The notes below the pieces were generated by a model that was given only the letters and a program-made list of their open reading frames with translations, was not told where the DNA came from and did not search any database. DNA of 56,788 bases from CAYRIY01 sp964424335 (GTDB lineage: Bacteria; Bacillota; Limnochordia; DTU080; RSA5), in NCBI GenBank assembly GCA_964424335.1, contig CAYRIY010000010.1:1-56788 (forward strand). Direction: 5' to 3'. Numbering within the stretch: the first letter of the stretch is position 1; every line of letters begins with the position of its first letter. The translations under genes were made by a program, and so were the position numbers. This document shows, piece after piece, positions 41,584-50,003 of this stretch.

Positions 41584-42504
41584 CTAGCGCCCATCGAGCA
41601 GTCTGATGCTGCCGTTTGACGTGCGCGCGATGAGCGTGGCGGCTCCTTCGCCGATCCGCCCTTGCAAGCTGCTCCTGCCGAGGTCGGACACCGTGACATC
41701 CATATCGAGGCCGATCGATCCGTTGCTCGTGCGCAAGTCGAGCGACACGTCGGGATCGACGAGGGCAAGCGTCACCGCACCGTTCGACGTGCGTGCGTCG
41801 TAGGCCGCGCCGGGCTGTAGGTGGCCGCGGATGCTGATCGCGCCGTTGCTGGTGCGCACGCTGCCGGAGCCCGTCAACACGCCGCCTTCGATCCGGATTG
41901 GCCCGTTCGACGACTCGGCATTGATGACGCCGTCCACGTCGGTCAGCTCCACAAGACCGTTTGACGTACGGGCCCGAAGCGAGCCCGACTGACCTTCGAC
42001 GCGGATCGCCCCGTTCGACGATCTGAGATCCGCCTTGCCGTGGACGCCCTTTGCCGTGATCCGCCCGTTCGACGTGTGCAGCGTGATGTCGCCCGACCAT
42101 CCCCGTGGCGTCAGGACCACGTAACTCACTGACCAATTGGCGAGGAAGCGTGGCCACAGGCCCCGCTCCGAAGCCTTCACTCCCTGGCCGTCTTGAACGA
42201 TCTCAATCTCGACCGAGCCCGCGATCCGCTCCGACAACCAGCCAAAGAGGCCATTGACGCGCTTGGTCGCCTGAATCACGACCTCGCTGCCGTCCCACGG
42301 AGCGTACTCGATCGTGCCGTTTCGCCCCCGCACCTCAAGACGTTGACCGTCCGCAAGGGTGAACGATCGCTCGATCTCCTCCGCGACTCGTGGACCGGAC
42401 CAACCCGTCGAGAAGAGACTGGCAAACCCAAGACAGAGCACTACGATTCCAAGTATCAGGACGAGCCCACGAAATCCGGCCTTTGCCGGTTGGCTGTTAC
42501 TCAT
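41584..42504 (-). CDS. DUF4097 (putative adhesin-like) protein
   Basis: 306 aa. One membrane helix at about 9-30 (GLVLILGIVVLCLGFASLF) anchors a right-handed beta-helix outside. The repeat (TSNGxIxxxG, also SSNGAIRVEG, RTSNGLVELTD, SSNGPIRIEGG and RTSNGAISIRG) recurs about every 20 residues from 135 to the end, defining DUF4097. These proteins often sit beside ECF sigma/anti-sigma genes and envelope-stress systems, as here. The start overlaps the preceding small membrane gene by eight bases. Likely part of the same transcript as the sigma and anti-sigma genes. Confidence 0.88.
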   Translation of the reverse strand: MSNSQPAKAGFRGLVLILGIVVLCLGFASLFSTGWSGPRVAEEIERSFTLADGQRLEVRGRNGTIEYAPWDGSEVVIQATKRVNGLFGWLSERIAGSVEIEIVQDGQGVKASERGLWPRFLANWSVSYVVLTPRGWSGDITLHTSNGRITAKGVHGKADLRSSNGAIRVEGQSGSLRARTSNGLVELTDVDGVINAESSNGPIRIEGGVLTGSGSVRTSNGAISIRGHLQPGAAYDARTSNGAVTLALVDPDVSLDLRTSNGSIGLDMDVTVSDLGRSSLQGRIGEGAATLIARTSNGSIRLLDGR

Positions 42505-42856
42505 CTTTCTTCGCCGCCTTTGATTCGCTCAAAAACTGTCCGATGAGGAGTCCGCATCCGATCGCCGTGGGCACCAGGCCGCCGATCAACCATGGTCCGA
42601 TTCCGATCGTCGACAACCCTAGTGTGATGGCGATCCCCACCAACGTGATGATCACAGCAGAGTAAGAACTCCCCTGCCATTGACGCACGGGAGATTTCTT
42701 CTCCTCCCAGTCCTCGGGCACCATGCCTTGGTTGATCATCGCCATCCACTCTTTGTGCTTCAAGTACCGCTGAAACGCGGCGAAGGCCAAGACCAACGTG
42801 ACGATCAGGGCCGGAAACCCAAATACCACCAATGTAGCCAGTGACAAATCCAACAT
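42497..42856 (-). CDS. Small membrane protein (DUF6249-like)
   Basis: 119 aa from ATG 42856, with AAAGGAGG at 8 bases. Three hydrophobic segments: 4-28 (LATLVVFGFPALIVTLVLAF), 64-84 and 86-108. Between them, RYLKHKEWMAMINQGMVPED resembles the cytosolic loop of the small membrane proteins that follow ECF sigma and anti-sigma genes in Bacillota. It is placed after the anti-sigma gene and overlaps the DUF4097 gene, completing a four-gene envelope-stress-type operon. Confidence 0.8.
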   Translation of the reverse strand: MLDLSLATLVVFGFPALIVTLVLAFAAFQRYLKHKEWMAMINQGMVPEDWEEKKSPVRQWQGSSYSAVIITLVGIAITLGLSTIGIGPWLIGGLVPTAIGCGLLIGQFLSESKAAKKDE

Positions 42857-42953
42857 GACGCCTGCCTCCTTTACCAGTCCGCTGGGCGGGCACGCCGCCC
42901 ATTTCTTTTGCCATACTCGCCAACGTCGGCCACCGCACAAGGGCCGACGAACT

Positions 42954-43613
42954 TTACCGGCGAACCGGTTCTCGCACGAAAATCGGAATCAAGAGCCAAA
43001 CCCCAATGCCTACGACGCTCCAGAAGAACGCCGTCACATACGGCGCCAGGCCCTCCGGAAGTGCGGCGTATCCCAAATGCACCAGGGCCATCGTCTGGCT
43101 CGCATACAAGCGAACGATCGACATCGCCCCATCCACTACGGCCGGGACCGCATACAAATATCCGACGAGCCATTGCGAAGCGCTCATAAACCCGAGCCAG
43201 CCGCACAGGAGTGCCAGAGCGCAAAGCGTCGGCCCCAGCTCCAGCCGATATACAGGACTGAACGCCTTGCGTACGCGCCGAGCCGCTCGCGGCCTTTCCA
43301 CTCCTCGGGCATCCACGCCCCCACGCTCCGCCCGCTCTGCCGCGATCTTCGCCATCACCGCCGACAGGATGTCCGGAGGGGCTGAAGGCCGCTGCGACTC
43401 TTTGAGCATCCGAATCAACCGCTCGTTTGCGGCTCGCTCCGATCGGCATTCAGGACACCGATCGACGTGACGAGCGACAAGTCGCCGTAGGCCAGCATTC
43501 GACGAAAGCGACCCGGCGCGCTCGCTCACATGTTCGGCGAACTCCATCCGATCGGCCAAGCGACAAAGCCATGATCGCCTCCGTGAACCTCGCTCATTCA
43601 ACGCCGTGGTCAC
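42954..43613 (-). CDS. Zinc-finger anti-sigma factor
   Basis: 219 aa with a GTG start that overlaps the sigma stop (GTGA). RHVDRCPECRSERAANERL is an H-x3-C-x2-C zinc anti-sigma motif at residues 48-56. The cytosolic part is followed by a helix-rich linker and four hydrophobic segments (about 128-150, 150-170, 180-200, 195-215; LCALALLCGWLGFMSASQWL). It would hold the ECF sigma factor at the membrane until a signal arrives. Direct coupling to the sigma gene makes the partnership secure. Confidence 0.9.
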   Translation of the reverse strand: MTTALNERGSRRRSWLCRLADRMEFAEHVSERAGSLSSNAGLRRLVARHVDRCPECRSERAANERLIRMLKESQRPSAPPDILSAVMAKIAAERAERGGVDARGVERPRAARRVRKAFSPVYRLELGPTLCALALLCGWLGFMSASQWLVGYLYAVPAVVDGAMSIVRLYASQTMALVHLGYAALPEGLAPYVTAFFWSVVGIGVWLLIPIFVREPVRR

Positions 43614-44152
43614 CCTTTCTGTTCGAATCTCGCCAGTCTCGCCTTCATCGCTTGGCGGGCCCTGTGAAGGTGCGTCTTGACCGTAGCGACCGGAATGCCG
43701 AGTATCTCCCCGATCTCCCGCACCGACAGATCCTCGATGTAAAAGAGCGTGAGCGCCGTCCGGTAGTGAACCGACAAGTCTTTGAGCGCCTCTTCGATCA
43801 CGCTCTTGTTTTCGATTGACTCAAGACGCCGCTCAGGGTCGCGCTCTCTCGATCGATCCTCCACATCGAGATCCAAAGGCAAGGTCTCGTGCTTGTTCAA
43901 CATGTCGACACAGACGCGCCATGTGATGCGATACAGCCACGTGGAGAACTTCGCGTCTTGTCGAAACGTCGGCAGCGCTCGCCAGGCCCGGTACAGCGCT
44001 TCTTGCACGGCATCCTCCGCTTCGGGCCTTCCGTTTAGGATCCTGGACGCCAGGCGGTACAGCGGATCGAGGTACGGCTCGACGAGGCGTCCAAAGGCGT
44101 GATCGTCGCCGTTTTGAGCCGACCTGAGCAGCTTGGCTTCTTCTGCGCCCAT
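43610..44152 (-). CDS. ECF RNA polymerase sigma factor (SigW/RpoE type)
   Basis: 180 aa from ATG 44152, with GAGGGG just before it. Region 2: FGRLVEPYLDPLYRLASRIL and AEDAVQEALYRAWRALPTF, then KFSTWLYRITWRVCVDML. Region 4: DLSVHYRTALTLFYIEDLSV and REIGEILGIPVATVKTHLHR, a typical HTH. It lacks extra C-terminal domains. Co-transcribed with the anti-sigma, small membrane protein and DUF4097 genes, it probably governs an envelope-stress response and its own operon. Confidence 0.94.
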   Translation of the reverse strand: MGAEEAKLLRSAQNGDDHAFGRLVEPYLDPLYRLASRILNGRPEAEDAVQEALYRAWRALPTFRQDAKFSTWLYRITWRVCVDMLNKHETLPLDLDVEDRSRERDPERRLESIENKSVIEEALKDLSVHYRTALTLFYIEDLSVREIGEILGIPVATVKTHLHRARQAMKARLARFEQKG

Positions 44153-44217
44153 TGGACCCCTCGCTTTCAACCTTCACCTATTAGACTGGGAAGCGGCGCC
44201 TTAGGTTTCACTTTTTT

Positions 44218-44246
44218 AAAGAAAACAGGGCCCGAAAATCGGGCCC
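44218..44246 (-). terminator. Intrinsic terminator of the MBL-like gene
   Basis: GGGCCCGA (44228-44235) pairs perfectly with TCGGGCCC (44239-44246). On the minus strand TGTTTTCTTT follows. It lies 35 bases past the stop at 44280. Confidence 0.85.
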
Positions 44247-44279
44247 GTTCCTCGAGGCAAGATGACGATCATTCAAACG

Positions 44280-44894
44280 CTAGAGGGACTTGAGGCCCTC
44301 CAGGATCTCTTTTACATCCTCTCGCGGACCAATGTGGCCGGAGAGCAGAAGCCTTGGTTCAAGCTCGAGCAAGCGATCCACCAATGGCCGCAACTTTGAC
44401 GTTGGTATTTGGGCAAACAAGTGGGGCCCAAAATGTAGAGCTCCGCCTTCGGTAGCGGCAATGAAGTCGCCGATGACGACGATCCGCCGCTCGGCGTTCC
44501 ACAATGCCAGCTCGTCGTATGTGCGCTCACCCTCGCTCGCGGTAAGGCGGAGCGCCGTCCACCCCAAATAGCTGTCGCCTTCGTCCAAGGTCTGGTCGGC
44601 GCTCGTCTTTGCTGCGGCAAGCTCGTCCGCCGCGGAATCAGGCGCCGCAATTGGGACGCCGAAAGCATCCTTCCACTTCCCAGCGCCGCGCACGTGCCAC
44701 TGCCCCGTGATGACGATCGCCCGCGGGTTGCCGAGCTTTTTGACCTCGTCGACGCTCCCGGACGTGCCCGGGGGATCGATCAGGAGATTCCCCTCGCCCG
44801 TTGCCACCACGTAGCCTATAATCGGAAACCCGTGGTCGGCGTCGGTGCCGTCCCATCGGTAAACGCCATTTTCGATCTCGCTGAACGTGGACAT
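44280..44894 (-). CDS. Metallo-beta-lactamase-fold protein lacking metal motif
   Basis: 204 aa starting MSTFSEIENGVYRWDG. The pattern of an MBL domain is present: YVVATGEGNLLIDPPGTSG, then AIVITGQWHVRGAGKWKD at the place of the usual H-x-H-x-D-H, VVIGDFIAATEGG for the central Asp strand, and LLLSGHIGPREDV for a late His. Only one His of the main motif remains, so zinc binding is doubtful. It may be a non-catalytic or altered member. AGAGGTG precedes the ATG at 44894. Single gene with its own terminator. Confidence 0.78.
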   Translation of the reverse strand: MSTFSEIENGVYRWDGTDADHGFPIIGYVVATGEGNLLIDPPGTSGSVDEVKKLGNPRAIVITGQWHVRGAGKWKDAFGVPIAAPDSAADELAAAKTSADQTLDEGDSYLGWTALRLTASEGERTYDELALWNAERRIVVIGDFIAATEGGALHFGPHLFAQIPTSKLRPLVDRLLELEPRLLLSGHIGPREDVKEILEGLKSL

Positions 44895-45016
44895 GTCGTA
44901 CACCTCTTCCTGCGTTGTTTGTCAGAGATGATTTTATCATTATCTCCCAGAGCGGCCATCCCCCGTCGCTCGAAGACTGATGCCCATGAAGACGAGGTTC
45001 ATGCGCGATCCAATCG

Positions 45017-45478
45017 TCAAATCCAGCGGCGGACCGACGACTTGTATCTTGCGTACTCGTCCCCAAACGCCTCTTGTAGGGCAAGCTCTTCGAGTTTGAT
45101 CTGATACTGAGTCATGTACGCGACAAACAAGACAATAACGAGCAGTGAAGCAGCGTTGCCCAGTAAAAGCGCCCACGCCGTAAGGACCTTCGCCATGCCG
45201 AGGTACATTGGATTGCGGGTGTAGCGAAAAATGCCATGCGTCACGAGGGAAGAAGCCCGATCGGGATTTAGGGGATCGGTGGTCGTCCCTGCACTGGCAA
45301 AGGTGGACGCCCCCGTCGCTGCGACAGCAATGCCAACAACGAAAAAGGCCAAGGCAACGAGGCTCGACCCAGCGAACGAAAAAGAAAGCCTGGGAAAAGC
45401 AGCGCTCGCGCCCCACATCAGTATGGCCGCGACAAGGACGACAAAAACCGGAGGCACTTTGGGCTTATTGGGACGCAT
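45017..45478 (-). CDS. Isoprenylcysteine carboxyl methyltransferase-like membrane protein
   Basis: 153 aa with four hydrophobic segments. The C-terminal ICMT/PEMT-type motif is VTHGIFRYTRNPMYLGM, followed by EELALQEAFGDEYARYKSSV, the family's Glu-rich ending with Y-x-x-Y. Such proteins methylate lipophilic substrates with SAM at the membrane; in bacteria targets are mostly unknown. The ATG at 45478 has AGGGGAG at 11 bases. A much longer upstream frame has no support. Divergent from the AbrB-type gene by 165 bases. Confidence 0.88.
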   Translation of the reverse strand: MRPNKPKVPPVFVVLVAAILMWGASAAFPRLSFSFAGSSLVALAFFVVGIAVAATGASTFASAGTTTDPLNPDRASSLVTHGIFRYTRNPMYLGMAKVLTAWALLLGNAASLLVIVLFVAYMTQYQIKLEELALQEAFGDEYARYKSSVRRWI

Positions 45479-45642
45479 GATTGACACGACTCCCCTATAT
45501 TGCTTCACTAGGCGCTGCACGAATATGTTCCTGCGCCACGTATTCGAGCAGCGCCATCCAACTTCGCCGCGGCGCGTTCGGCCACCTCGCCAGGAACCAC
45601 GGGACCGATACGAAACTACTCTGGACGAGGTGAGTTTGTTCG

Positions 45643-46767
45643 ATGAGTGACGAAGGCGGCAAACCAGGCGCACCCGCCGCGCCATATGGTCAGTGGTTAT
45701 CCGCGGCGGCGGTCGGAACGATCGGCGGCGGGACCGCCGCACTGATCGGTCTACCCGTACCATGGTTGGTCGGCTCTTTGATCAGCGGACTCATTACGTC
45801 GGTGTTCCTCGGGCGGAGACTGTCCGTGCCCGCTCCCTTTTTAGCCATCGCCCAGTGCGCGATCGGCCTTACCGTCGGACTCTCTTTTTCGATCGACACG
45901 ATTACGAGTCTTGGCAGAGCTTTTCCTGCCGTGATCCTCGTCTTGACGGCCACGACGGCCGCAAGCCTTGCGAATGGGTACTTGCTTTCCAAGTGGACTG
46001 AGATCGATCGGTCGTCCGGCCTCCTAGGGTCCATTCCGGGAGCAGCCTCGGCCATGGTCGCCGCCGCCGACAAGGTCGGAGCCGATGCCAGAGCGGTAGC
46101 AGTGTTGCAGTACGTGCGGCTGTTATTTATCTTGATCGTGGTCCCGCCGCTGCTTGCCGCCTGGACCGATCCGTCGCAATCGACGGCGGTCGCCACGATG
46201 GATCTCCCGGTCGAAGCGGCCACAAACCACGCTCCATGGTTCATCCTGCTTCCCGGCCTCGCCCTACTCGGCCTTGCCGGAGCGCTCCTCGGACAACGGT
46301 TGCGCTTTCCCTCCCCCTACGTGCTCGGACCGATGACTCTCTCGATGGGGCTAGGCACGTTCTTTCCCGACGTCGCAGCCGCCGGCTTTTCCGTCCCGCC
46401 CGCAATCTTTGCTGCGGCCCTGCTCGTCATTGGCACGTCCGTGGGACTTCGCTTTGACAAAGAAGTGCTCGGCACCTTACGGCGAGCCGTAGCGATCCAG
46501 CTCCTTCTGCTTCTCGGCCTGCTCGGTGTGAGCGCTGTGCTCGCCTTCTTGCTCTACTCAATCACGGAGATCGACCTCGAAACCGCTGTGATGGGAAACA
46601 TCCCAGGCGCCTTGGAGGGGATGATCGCGGTATCAATGGATCTTGGCGCGAGTGCCGCCATCGTCGCGGCGATGCACACGATGCGGTCGGTCTCGCTCTT
46701 GTGCGTCGGACCGTGGATTGTGCGCGGCTCACAGCGAGCGCCGCAGGGGCAGCGACCAGCGGCCTAA
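45643..46767 (+). CDS. AbrB-family membrane protein (duplicated AbrB/AmoA-like)
   Basis: 374 aa with about ten hydrophobic segments in two similar halves. GLPVPWLVGSLISGLITSVF and IPGAASAMVAAADKVGADAR in the first half match LRFPSPYVLGPMTLSMGLGT and IPGALEGMIAVSMDLGASAA in the second, so the gene is an internal duplication typical of the family. Despite the family name (COG3180), these are membrane proteins of uncertain transport or regulatory role. The ATG at 45643 follows GAGGTGAG. Single gene; an A-rich stretch follows its stop. Confidence 0.88.
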   Translation: MSDEGGKPGAPAAPYGQWLSAAAVGTIGGGTAALIGLPVPWLVGSLISGLITSVFLGRRLSVPAPFLAIAQCAIGLTVGLSFSIDTITSLGRAFPAVILVLTATTAASLANGYLLSKWTEIDRSSGLLGSIPGAASAMVAAADKVGADARAVAVLQYVRLLFILIVVPPLLAAWTDPSQSTAVATMDLPVEAATNHAPWFILLPGLALLGLAGALLGQRLRFPSPYVLGPMTLSMGLGTFFPDVAAAGFSVPPAIFAAALLVIGTSVGLRFDKEVLGTLRRAVAIQLLLLLGLLGVSAVLAFLLYSITEIDLETAVMGNIPGALEGMIAVSMDLGASAAIVAAMHTMRSVSLLCVGPWIVRGSQRAPQGQRPAA

Positions 46768-47117
46768 GAAAAAAACAAAAAAAGATCGCGTTTTTTTGGT
46801 CGACCATGTCGATTTCGCGGGATCTTGTTCGACGTGTGGATAGAGACCGAGATCGGGGCAGCAAAAATGCGCCCATTCTCGGCTCTGAAAATCCAAAGTA
46901 GGAGCGATTTGCCGTGAAGTTTCTGCTCTATGAGATCGAAGGCGACGGCGTCTCCCACGTGCGCCAGGTGTTTGGACCCGACGACGGCCCGCCGGGCGCC
47001 CCGTAAGGCAGACTTGGCCCTGACCAACAGGGAAAGCGATCTCAAGCGGCGGGGCCGTTATAGTAGCCCAATCAGCATTCAACGTTCGAAAAAAAGAAAA
47101 CAAAAGGAGAGGTCACA
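46768..47117. other. 350-base intergenic stretch
   Basis: Contains runs of A and T right after the AbrB-type stop (aaaaaaa, then ttttttt around gatcgcg) and a possible 30-codon frame at 46914-47006. The rest, to 47117, holds the promoter region of the YCII gene, including AAAGGAGAGG at its end. Confidence 0.4.
46914..47006 (+). CDS. Possible 30-residue small protein
   Basis: GTG start with TAGGAGCG at 9 bases; it reads VKFLLYEIEGDGVSHVRQVF and ends GPDDGPPGAP. The ribosome site and codon choice look genuine. It could be a small protein or the front of a gene cut short by a frameshift. No family recognised. Confidence 0.35.
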   Translation: MKFLLYEIEGDGVSHVRQVFGPDDGPPGAP

Positions 47118-47552
47118 ATGCGAGTCATGGTGTTGATCAAGGCAACGAAAGACACGGAAGCAGGCGTGATGCCAGAGCAGGAGCTGCTAGAGGCGATGAC
47201 GGCTTACAACGAGGAACTCGTCAAGGCCGGCATCATGCTGGATGGTCAGGGGCTGCACCCCAGCTCACGCGCTAAGCGCGTCCGTTTTTCCGGAGATACG
47301 ACCACGGTGATCGACGGCCCGTTCACGGAGACGAAAGAGCTGATCGCGGGGTACTGGATCTGGGAGGTCAAGTCCCTCGAGGAGGCGGCGGAGTGGGTGC
47401 GGCGCATGCCCAACCCGACCGGAGAAGAATCGGAGGTTGAGATCCGCCAGCTCTTTACGACCGATGACTTTGAGCCGGTGCTCACCCCCGAGCTGCGTGA
47501 GCGGGAAGAGCGCATGGCCGAGCAACTTCGAGCCAAACAATCGGAGAACTAA
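47118..47552 (+). CDS. YCII/DGPF-domain protein
   Basis: 144 aa. MRVMVLIKATKDTEAGVMPE and MTAYNEELVKAGIMLDGQGL, then TTVIDGPFTETKELIAGYWI, form the YCII-related fold with the D-G-P-F signature; EVEIRQLFTTDDFEP closes it. DGPF proteins are frequently paired with sigma factors of the SigJ/DUF6596 type, one of which lies at 55.2-56.5 kb here but not adjacent. AAAAGGAGAGG precedes the ATG. It ends two bases from the stop of the convergent AraC gene. Biochemical role unknown. Confidence 0.92.
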   Translation: MRVMVLIKATKDTEAGVMPEQELLEAMTAYNEELVKAGIMLDGQGLHPSSRAKRVRFSGDTTTVIDGPFTETKELIAGYWIWEVKSLEEAAEWVRRMPNPTGEESEVEIRQLFTTDDFEPVLTPELREREERMAEQLRAKQSEN

Positions 47553-47554
47553 CG

Positions 47555-48412
47555 CTACACAGAGCGAGCGACCGGCGCCTGGTCGATACAGGGAGTCGGC
47601 GCTCGCTCGCCCCTGATTTTGCGCGCGTATTCCGCCGGAGTCACCCCGACGATTCTCTTGAAATCACGCACGAAGTGGGACTGATCGAAGTAGCCGAGCT
47701 CAGCCGCCACGTCAGACCACTTGACTACGGGGTCGCTTTCGATTCGGCAAACCGCTTCCTGCAGGCGATAGCGAGCGATCACCCACCTCGGGCCAACGCC
47801 TACGTACTTGTGGAATAAGCGCTGCAGACTTCGCTCACTGCGCCCAAAGGCAGTGGCCAAGTCGGCCACTTTTTGGACCGTATCTTCCGCAACGATGTGG
47901 TCGACGATTTGGTTGACCAACACGACGTTTCCGTCCGGTTCGGGCAAGCGATGTTGAAAGAACGCCTCGGCCGCTTCGACCATTTGCTCATCTTCGTCCA
48001 GCGAGCGCAGTTCATCGACGAGCGCAGCGCCATCCTCGCCGAACACCTTCTCCAGCTCCAACATCCTGTCGCGCAAGTCCGAGATCGGCGACCGAAAAAA
48101 TGGGTAAAAGCCTCCGGGCTTAAACTTCACGCCAAACGTGCATCCCCGCCCTGCGAGCGTCCGCGCAAACGATCCGGTCGGCACGCCAAAAACGCCCGAG
48201 CTTGCCGGCTCGACGACGAGGTTGACGCACGGGTTGGGGGCCGTGGCTTGGACATACGGCTCATCTAGGTCCCAGCGGACGATCCAGTAGCGCTCGACAA
48301 AAAAGCCGACATGCTCCGCGGGCCAGTACCGCGTGAGGGTAAACTTCCCCTCGGCTGCTTTCGCGTCAAGAACGCCACGAAACTTGTGTAGGCTTGCGAC
48401 CGGTGCGCGCAT
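47555..48412 (-). CDS. AraC-family regulator with DUF6597 N-terminal domain
   Basis: 285 aa. The N-terminal domain (YWPAEHVGFFVERYWIVRWD, then PNPCVNLVVEPASSGVFGVP and FGVKFKPGGFYPF) is the DUF6597 sensor. The C-terminal AraC pair of HTHs is VQKVADLATAFGRSERSLQR and WSDVAAELGYFDQSHFVRDF, ending KRIVGVTPAEYARK. Ligand and targets unknown. It may control the divergent VOC gene, 105 bases away. The GAAGGAGG upstream of the ATG is at about 12 bases. Confidence 0.92.
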   Translation of the reverse strand: MRAPVASLHKFRGVLDAKAAEGKFTLTRYWPAEHVGFFVERYWIVRWDLDEPYVQATAPNPCVNLVVEPASSGVFGVPTGSFARTLAGRGCTFGVKFKPGGFYPFFRSPISDLRDRMLELEKVFGEDGAALVDELRSLDEDEQMVEAAEAFFQHRLPEPDGNVVLVNQIVDHIVAEDTVQKVADLATAFGRSERSLQRLFHKYVGVGPRWVIARYRLQEAVCRIESDPVVKWSDVAAELGYFDQSHFVRDFKRIVGVTPAEYARKIRGERAPTPCIDQAPVARSV

Positions 48413-48517
48413 CCTCGTTTTGAGCCTCCTTCAAACTGTCGGATTTTTACAAGACCGTGCATGTCCATACCGTTACACTTATTTCAACCACACGTAAAAA
48501 AAGGAGCCTGCGTTTTT

Positions 48518-48892
48518 ATGAAAGTCAGGGCAATCGACTTCGTCATCACCAACGTCTCCGACATCGAGCGTGCGAAGGCATTTTACAGGGAGACGCTCGG
48601 CATCGAAGACGCCGTCACGTTTGAGGGCGGCGGGTGGATCGAGTTTGACACCAACCCGGTGGCGCTCGCACTCGGGGTGCCGCCTCCCGATTGGGTGCAA
48701 CCGGCCGGCAGTACGGCAATCGCGCTCGCGGTCGACGACGTCGACGCTGCCGTTCAGGAGCTGCGGGCAAAGGGCGTCGAGATCTTGACCGAAGAGCCGA
48801 TCGACACGCCCGTGTGCAAAATGGCTTGCATCAAGGACCCGGACGGCAACGTCGTCTTTCTCCACAGGCGCCACGACGGCACAGCCGGTTAA
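48518..48892 (+). CDS. VOC/glyoxalase-superfamily protein
   Basis: 124 aa. AIDFVITNVSDIERAKAFYR and ETLGIEDAVTFEGGGWIEFD form the first beta-alpha-beta-beta unit; STAIALAVDDVDAAVQELRA and KMACIKDPDGNVVFLHRR the second. A metal-ligand Glu or His set is incomplete (the first His is replaced by Asp-Phe), so enzyme function is uncertain; it may sequester a ligand instead. AAGGAG lies 11 bases before the ATG at 48518. Divergent from the AraC gene, which may regulate it. Confidence 0.9.
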   Translation: MKVRAIDFVITNVSDIERAKAFYRETLGIEDAVTFEGGGWIEFDTNPVALALGVPPPDWVQPAGSTAIALAVDDVDAAVQELRAKGVEILTEEPIDTPVCKMACIKDPDGNVVFLHRRHDGTAG

Positions 48893-48971
48893 ACCCCGAA
48901 CAACCTCACGCCACGCCTCTCGTTGACGCAAAAGTCACGCCTTGCGATGGCGTTCCTTAGGTTGGCGCTAT

Positions 48972-49343
48972 CTACTTCGACGCCATTTGCTCGAGGCACT
49001 CTTTGAGCACCACCGCATGGTTTCGCTCGTTCTTTGCGCCGGTGACGAGCGTCACACGCCCGTCGCCGGCCCGCTGCGCGAGCGAACGCAGCGCGCCCTC
49101 TGCCTCCTCGGCAGCCTCGAGCTCCGCCAGGTAGCGCTCACGAAACTCCTCCCAGCGGGAGAGGTTTGCGTGATACCACTTGCGCAGCTCGTGCGACGGT
49201 GTAACCGCCCTCAACCAGGCGTCGAGTTTTGCACGCTCCTTTGAGACGCCTCGGGGCCACAATCGGTCAACCAACACCCGGTAGCCATCCTCCGGTGACG
49301 GAGCTTCATAAGCGCGCTTGATCGAGATCTCCACGGCAACCAT
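48972..49343 (-). CDS. DUF488-family protein
   Basis: 123 aa. IKRAYEAPSPEDGYRVLVDR and LWPRGVSKERAKLDAWLRAV are the exact signature of the DUF488 YeaO-like group, followed by HELRKWYHANLSRWEEFRER and VTLVTGAKNERNHAVVLKE. These small proteins are of unknown function. The ATG at 49343 is next to AGAGGGA; the in-frame GTG at 49334 has better spacing. Single gene, divergent from the GbsR gene. Confidence 0.93.
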   Translation of the reverse strand: MVAVEISIKRAYEAPSPEDGYRVLVDRLWPRGVSKERAKLDAWLRAVTPSHELRKWYHANLSRWEEFRERYLAELEAAEEAEGALRSLAQRAGDGRVTLVTGAKNERNHAVVLKECLEQMASK

Positions 49344-49530
49344 TCCCTCTTTTGCAGAGCATTCGCCTTTTGGAAACGCTCGGCGAAACGGGCGTCCGCA
49401 GGTGACTTTAGTCCAAACTTTCTACCAAGGAGTCGGCACTCCTCGCCCCAAACGCCAAACGTTCAATACTTTTAATGTTGACTAAACGTTATAAACCAAC
49501 TAGGATTAAGGTAGAACGGGGGAAGCGCAT

Positions 49531-49998
49531 GTGCAAACGATCAACCCAGGTGTGCAGCGGTTCATCGAACGGTTTGGCAGGTATCTGGAGACGCTCGGAG
49601 CGTCCCGCTCAAGCGGCCAGGTCCTCGCTTTCCTTCTCATTTCGGAAAAACCGCAGTCTTTGGACGACATGGTCGAGGCCTTGCAAATCAGCAAAGCCTC
49701 TGCCAGCCTCGGCACAAGGGTGTGGGAGCAAACCAATTTGATCGAGCGCGTCCACGTGCGAGGGGATCGCAAGGTGTACTATCAGGTGGCCCCCGACATC
49801 TCGGTCTCCCTAGCGAGCGCCGCGTTGCAAAAGTTCGAAGCCATCGCCACCATCGCGGAAGAAGGTTTGGCTGCGCTCGAGGAAGACCAGCCAAACGCAA
49901 ATGTCAAGTTGCGCGAGTTTGCCCGAGTTTACAGGCGCCTCCACCAGCAAGTCCCCAAGCTATTTGCGGACATCATGGCCGGCGCCGATGAGGAGTGA
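49531..49998 (+). CDS. GbsR/MarR-family transcriptional regulator
   Basis: 155 aa. FIERFGRYLETLGASRSSGQ and VLAFLLISEKPQSLDDMVEA, then LQISKASASLGTRVWEQTNL and IERVHVRGDRKVYYQV, form the GbsR-type winged helix, with a long C-terminal helix pair for dimerisation. GbsR proteins commonly control choline or envelope export genes. It is the first gene of a cassette with an ABC exporter and is followed at once by the ATPase gene (six bases), so it probably regulates that cassette. Confidence 0.9.
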   Translation: MQTINPGVQRFIERFGRYLETLGASRSSGQVLAFLLISEKPQSLDDMVEALQISKASASLGTRVWEQTNLIERVHVRGDRKVYYQVAPDISVSLASAALQKFEAIATIAEEGLAALEEDQPNANVKLREFARVYRRLHQQVPKLFADIMAGADEE

Positions 49999-50003
49999 CG
50001 CGC

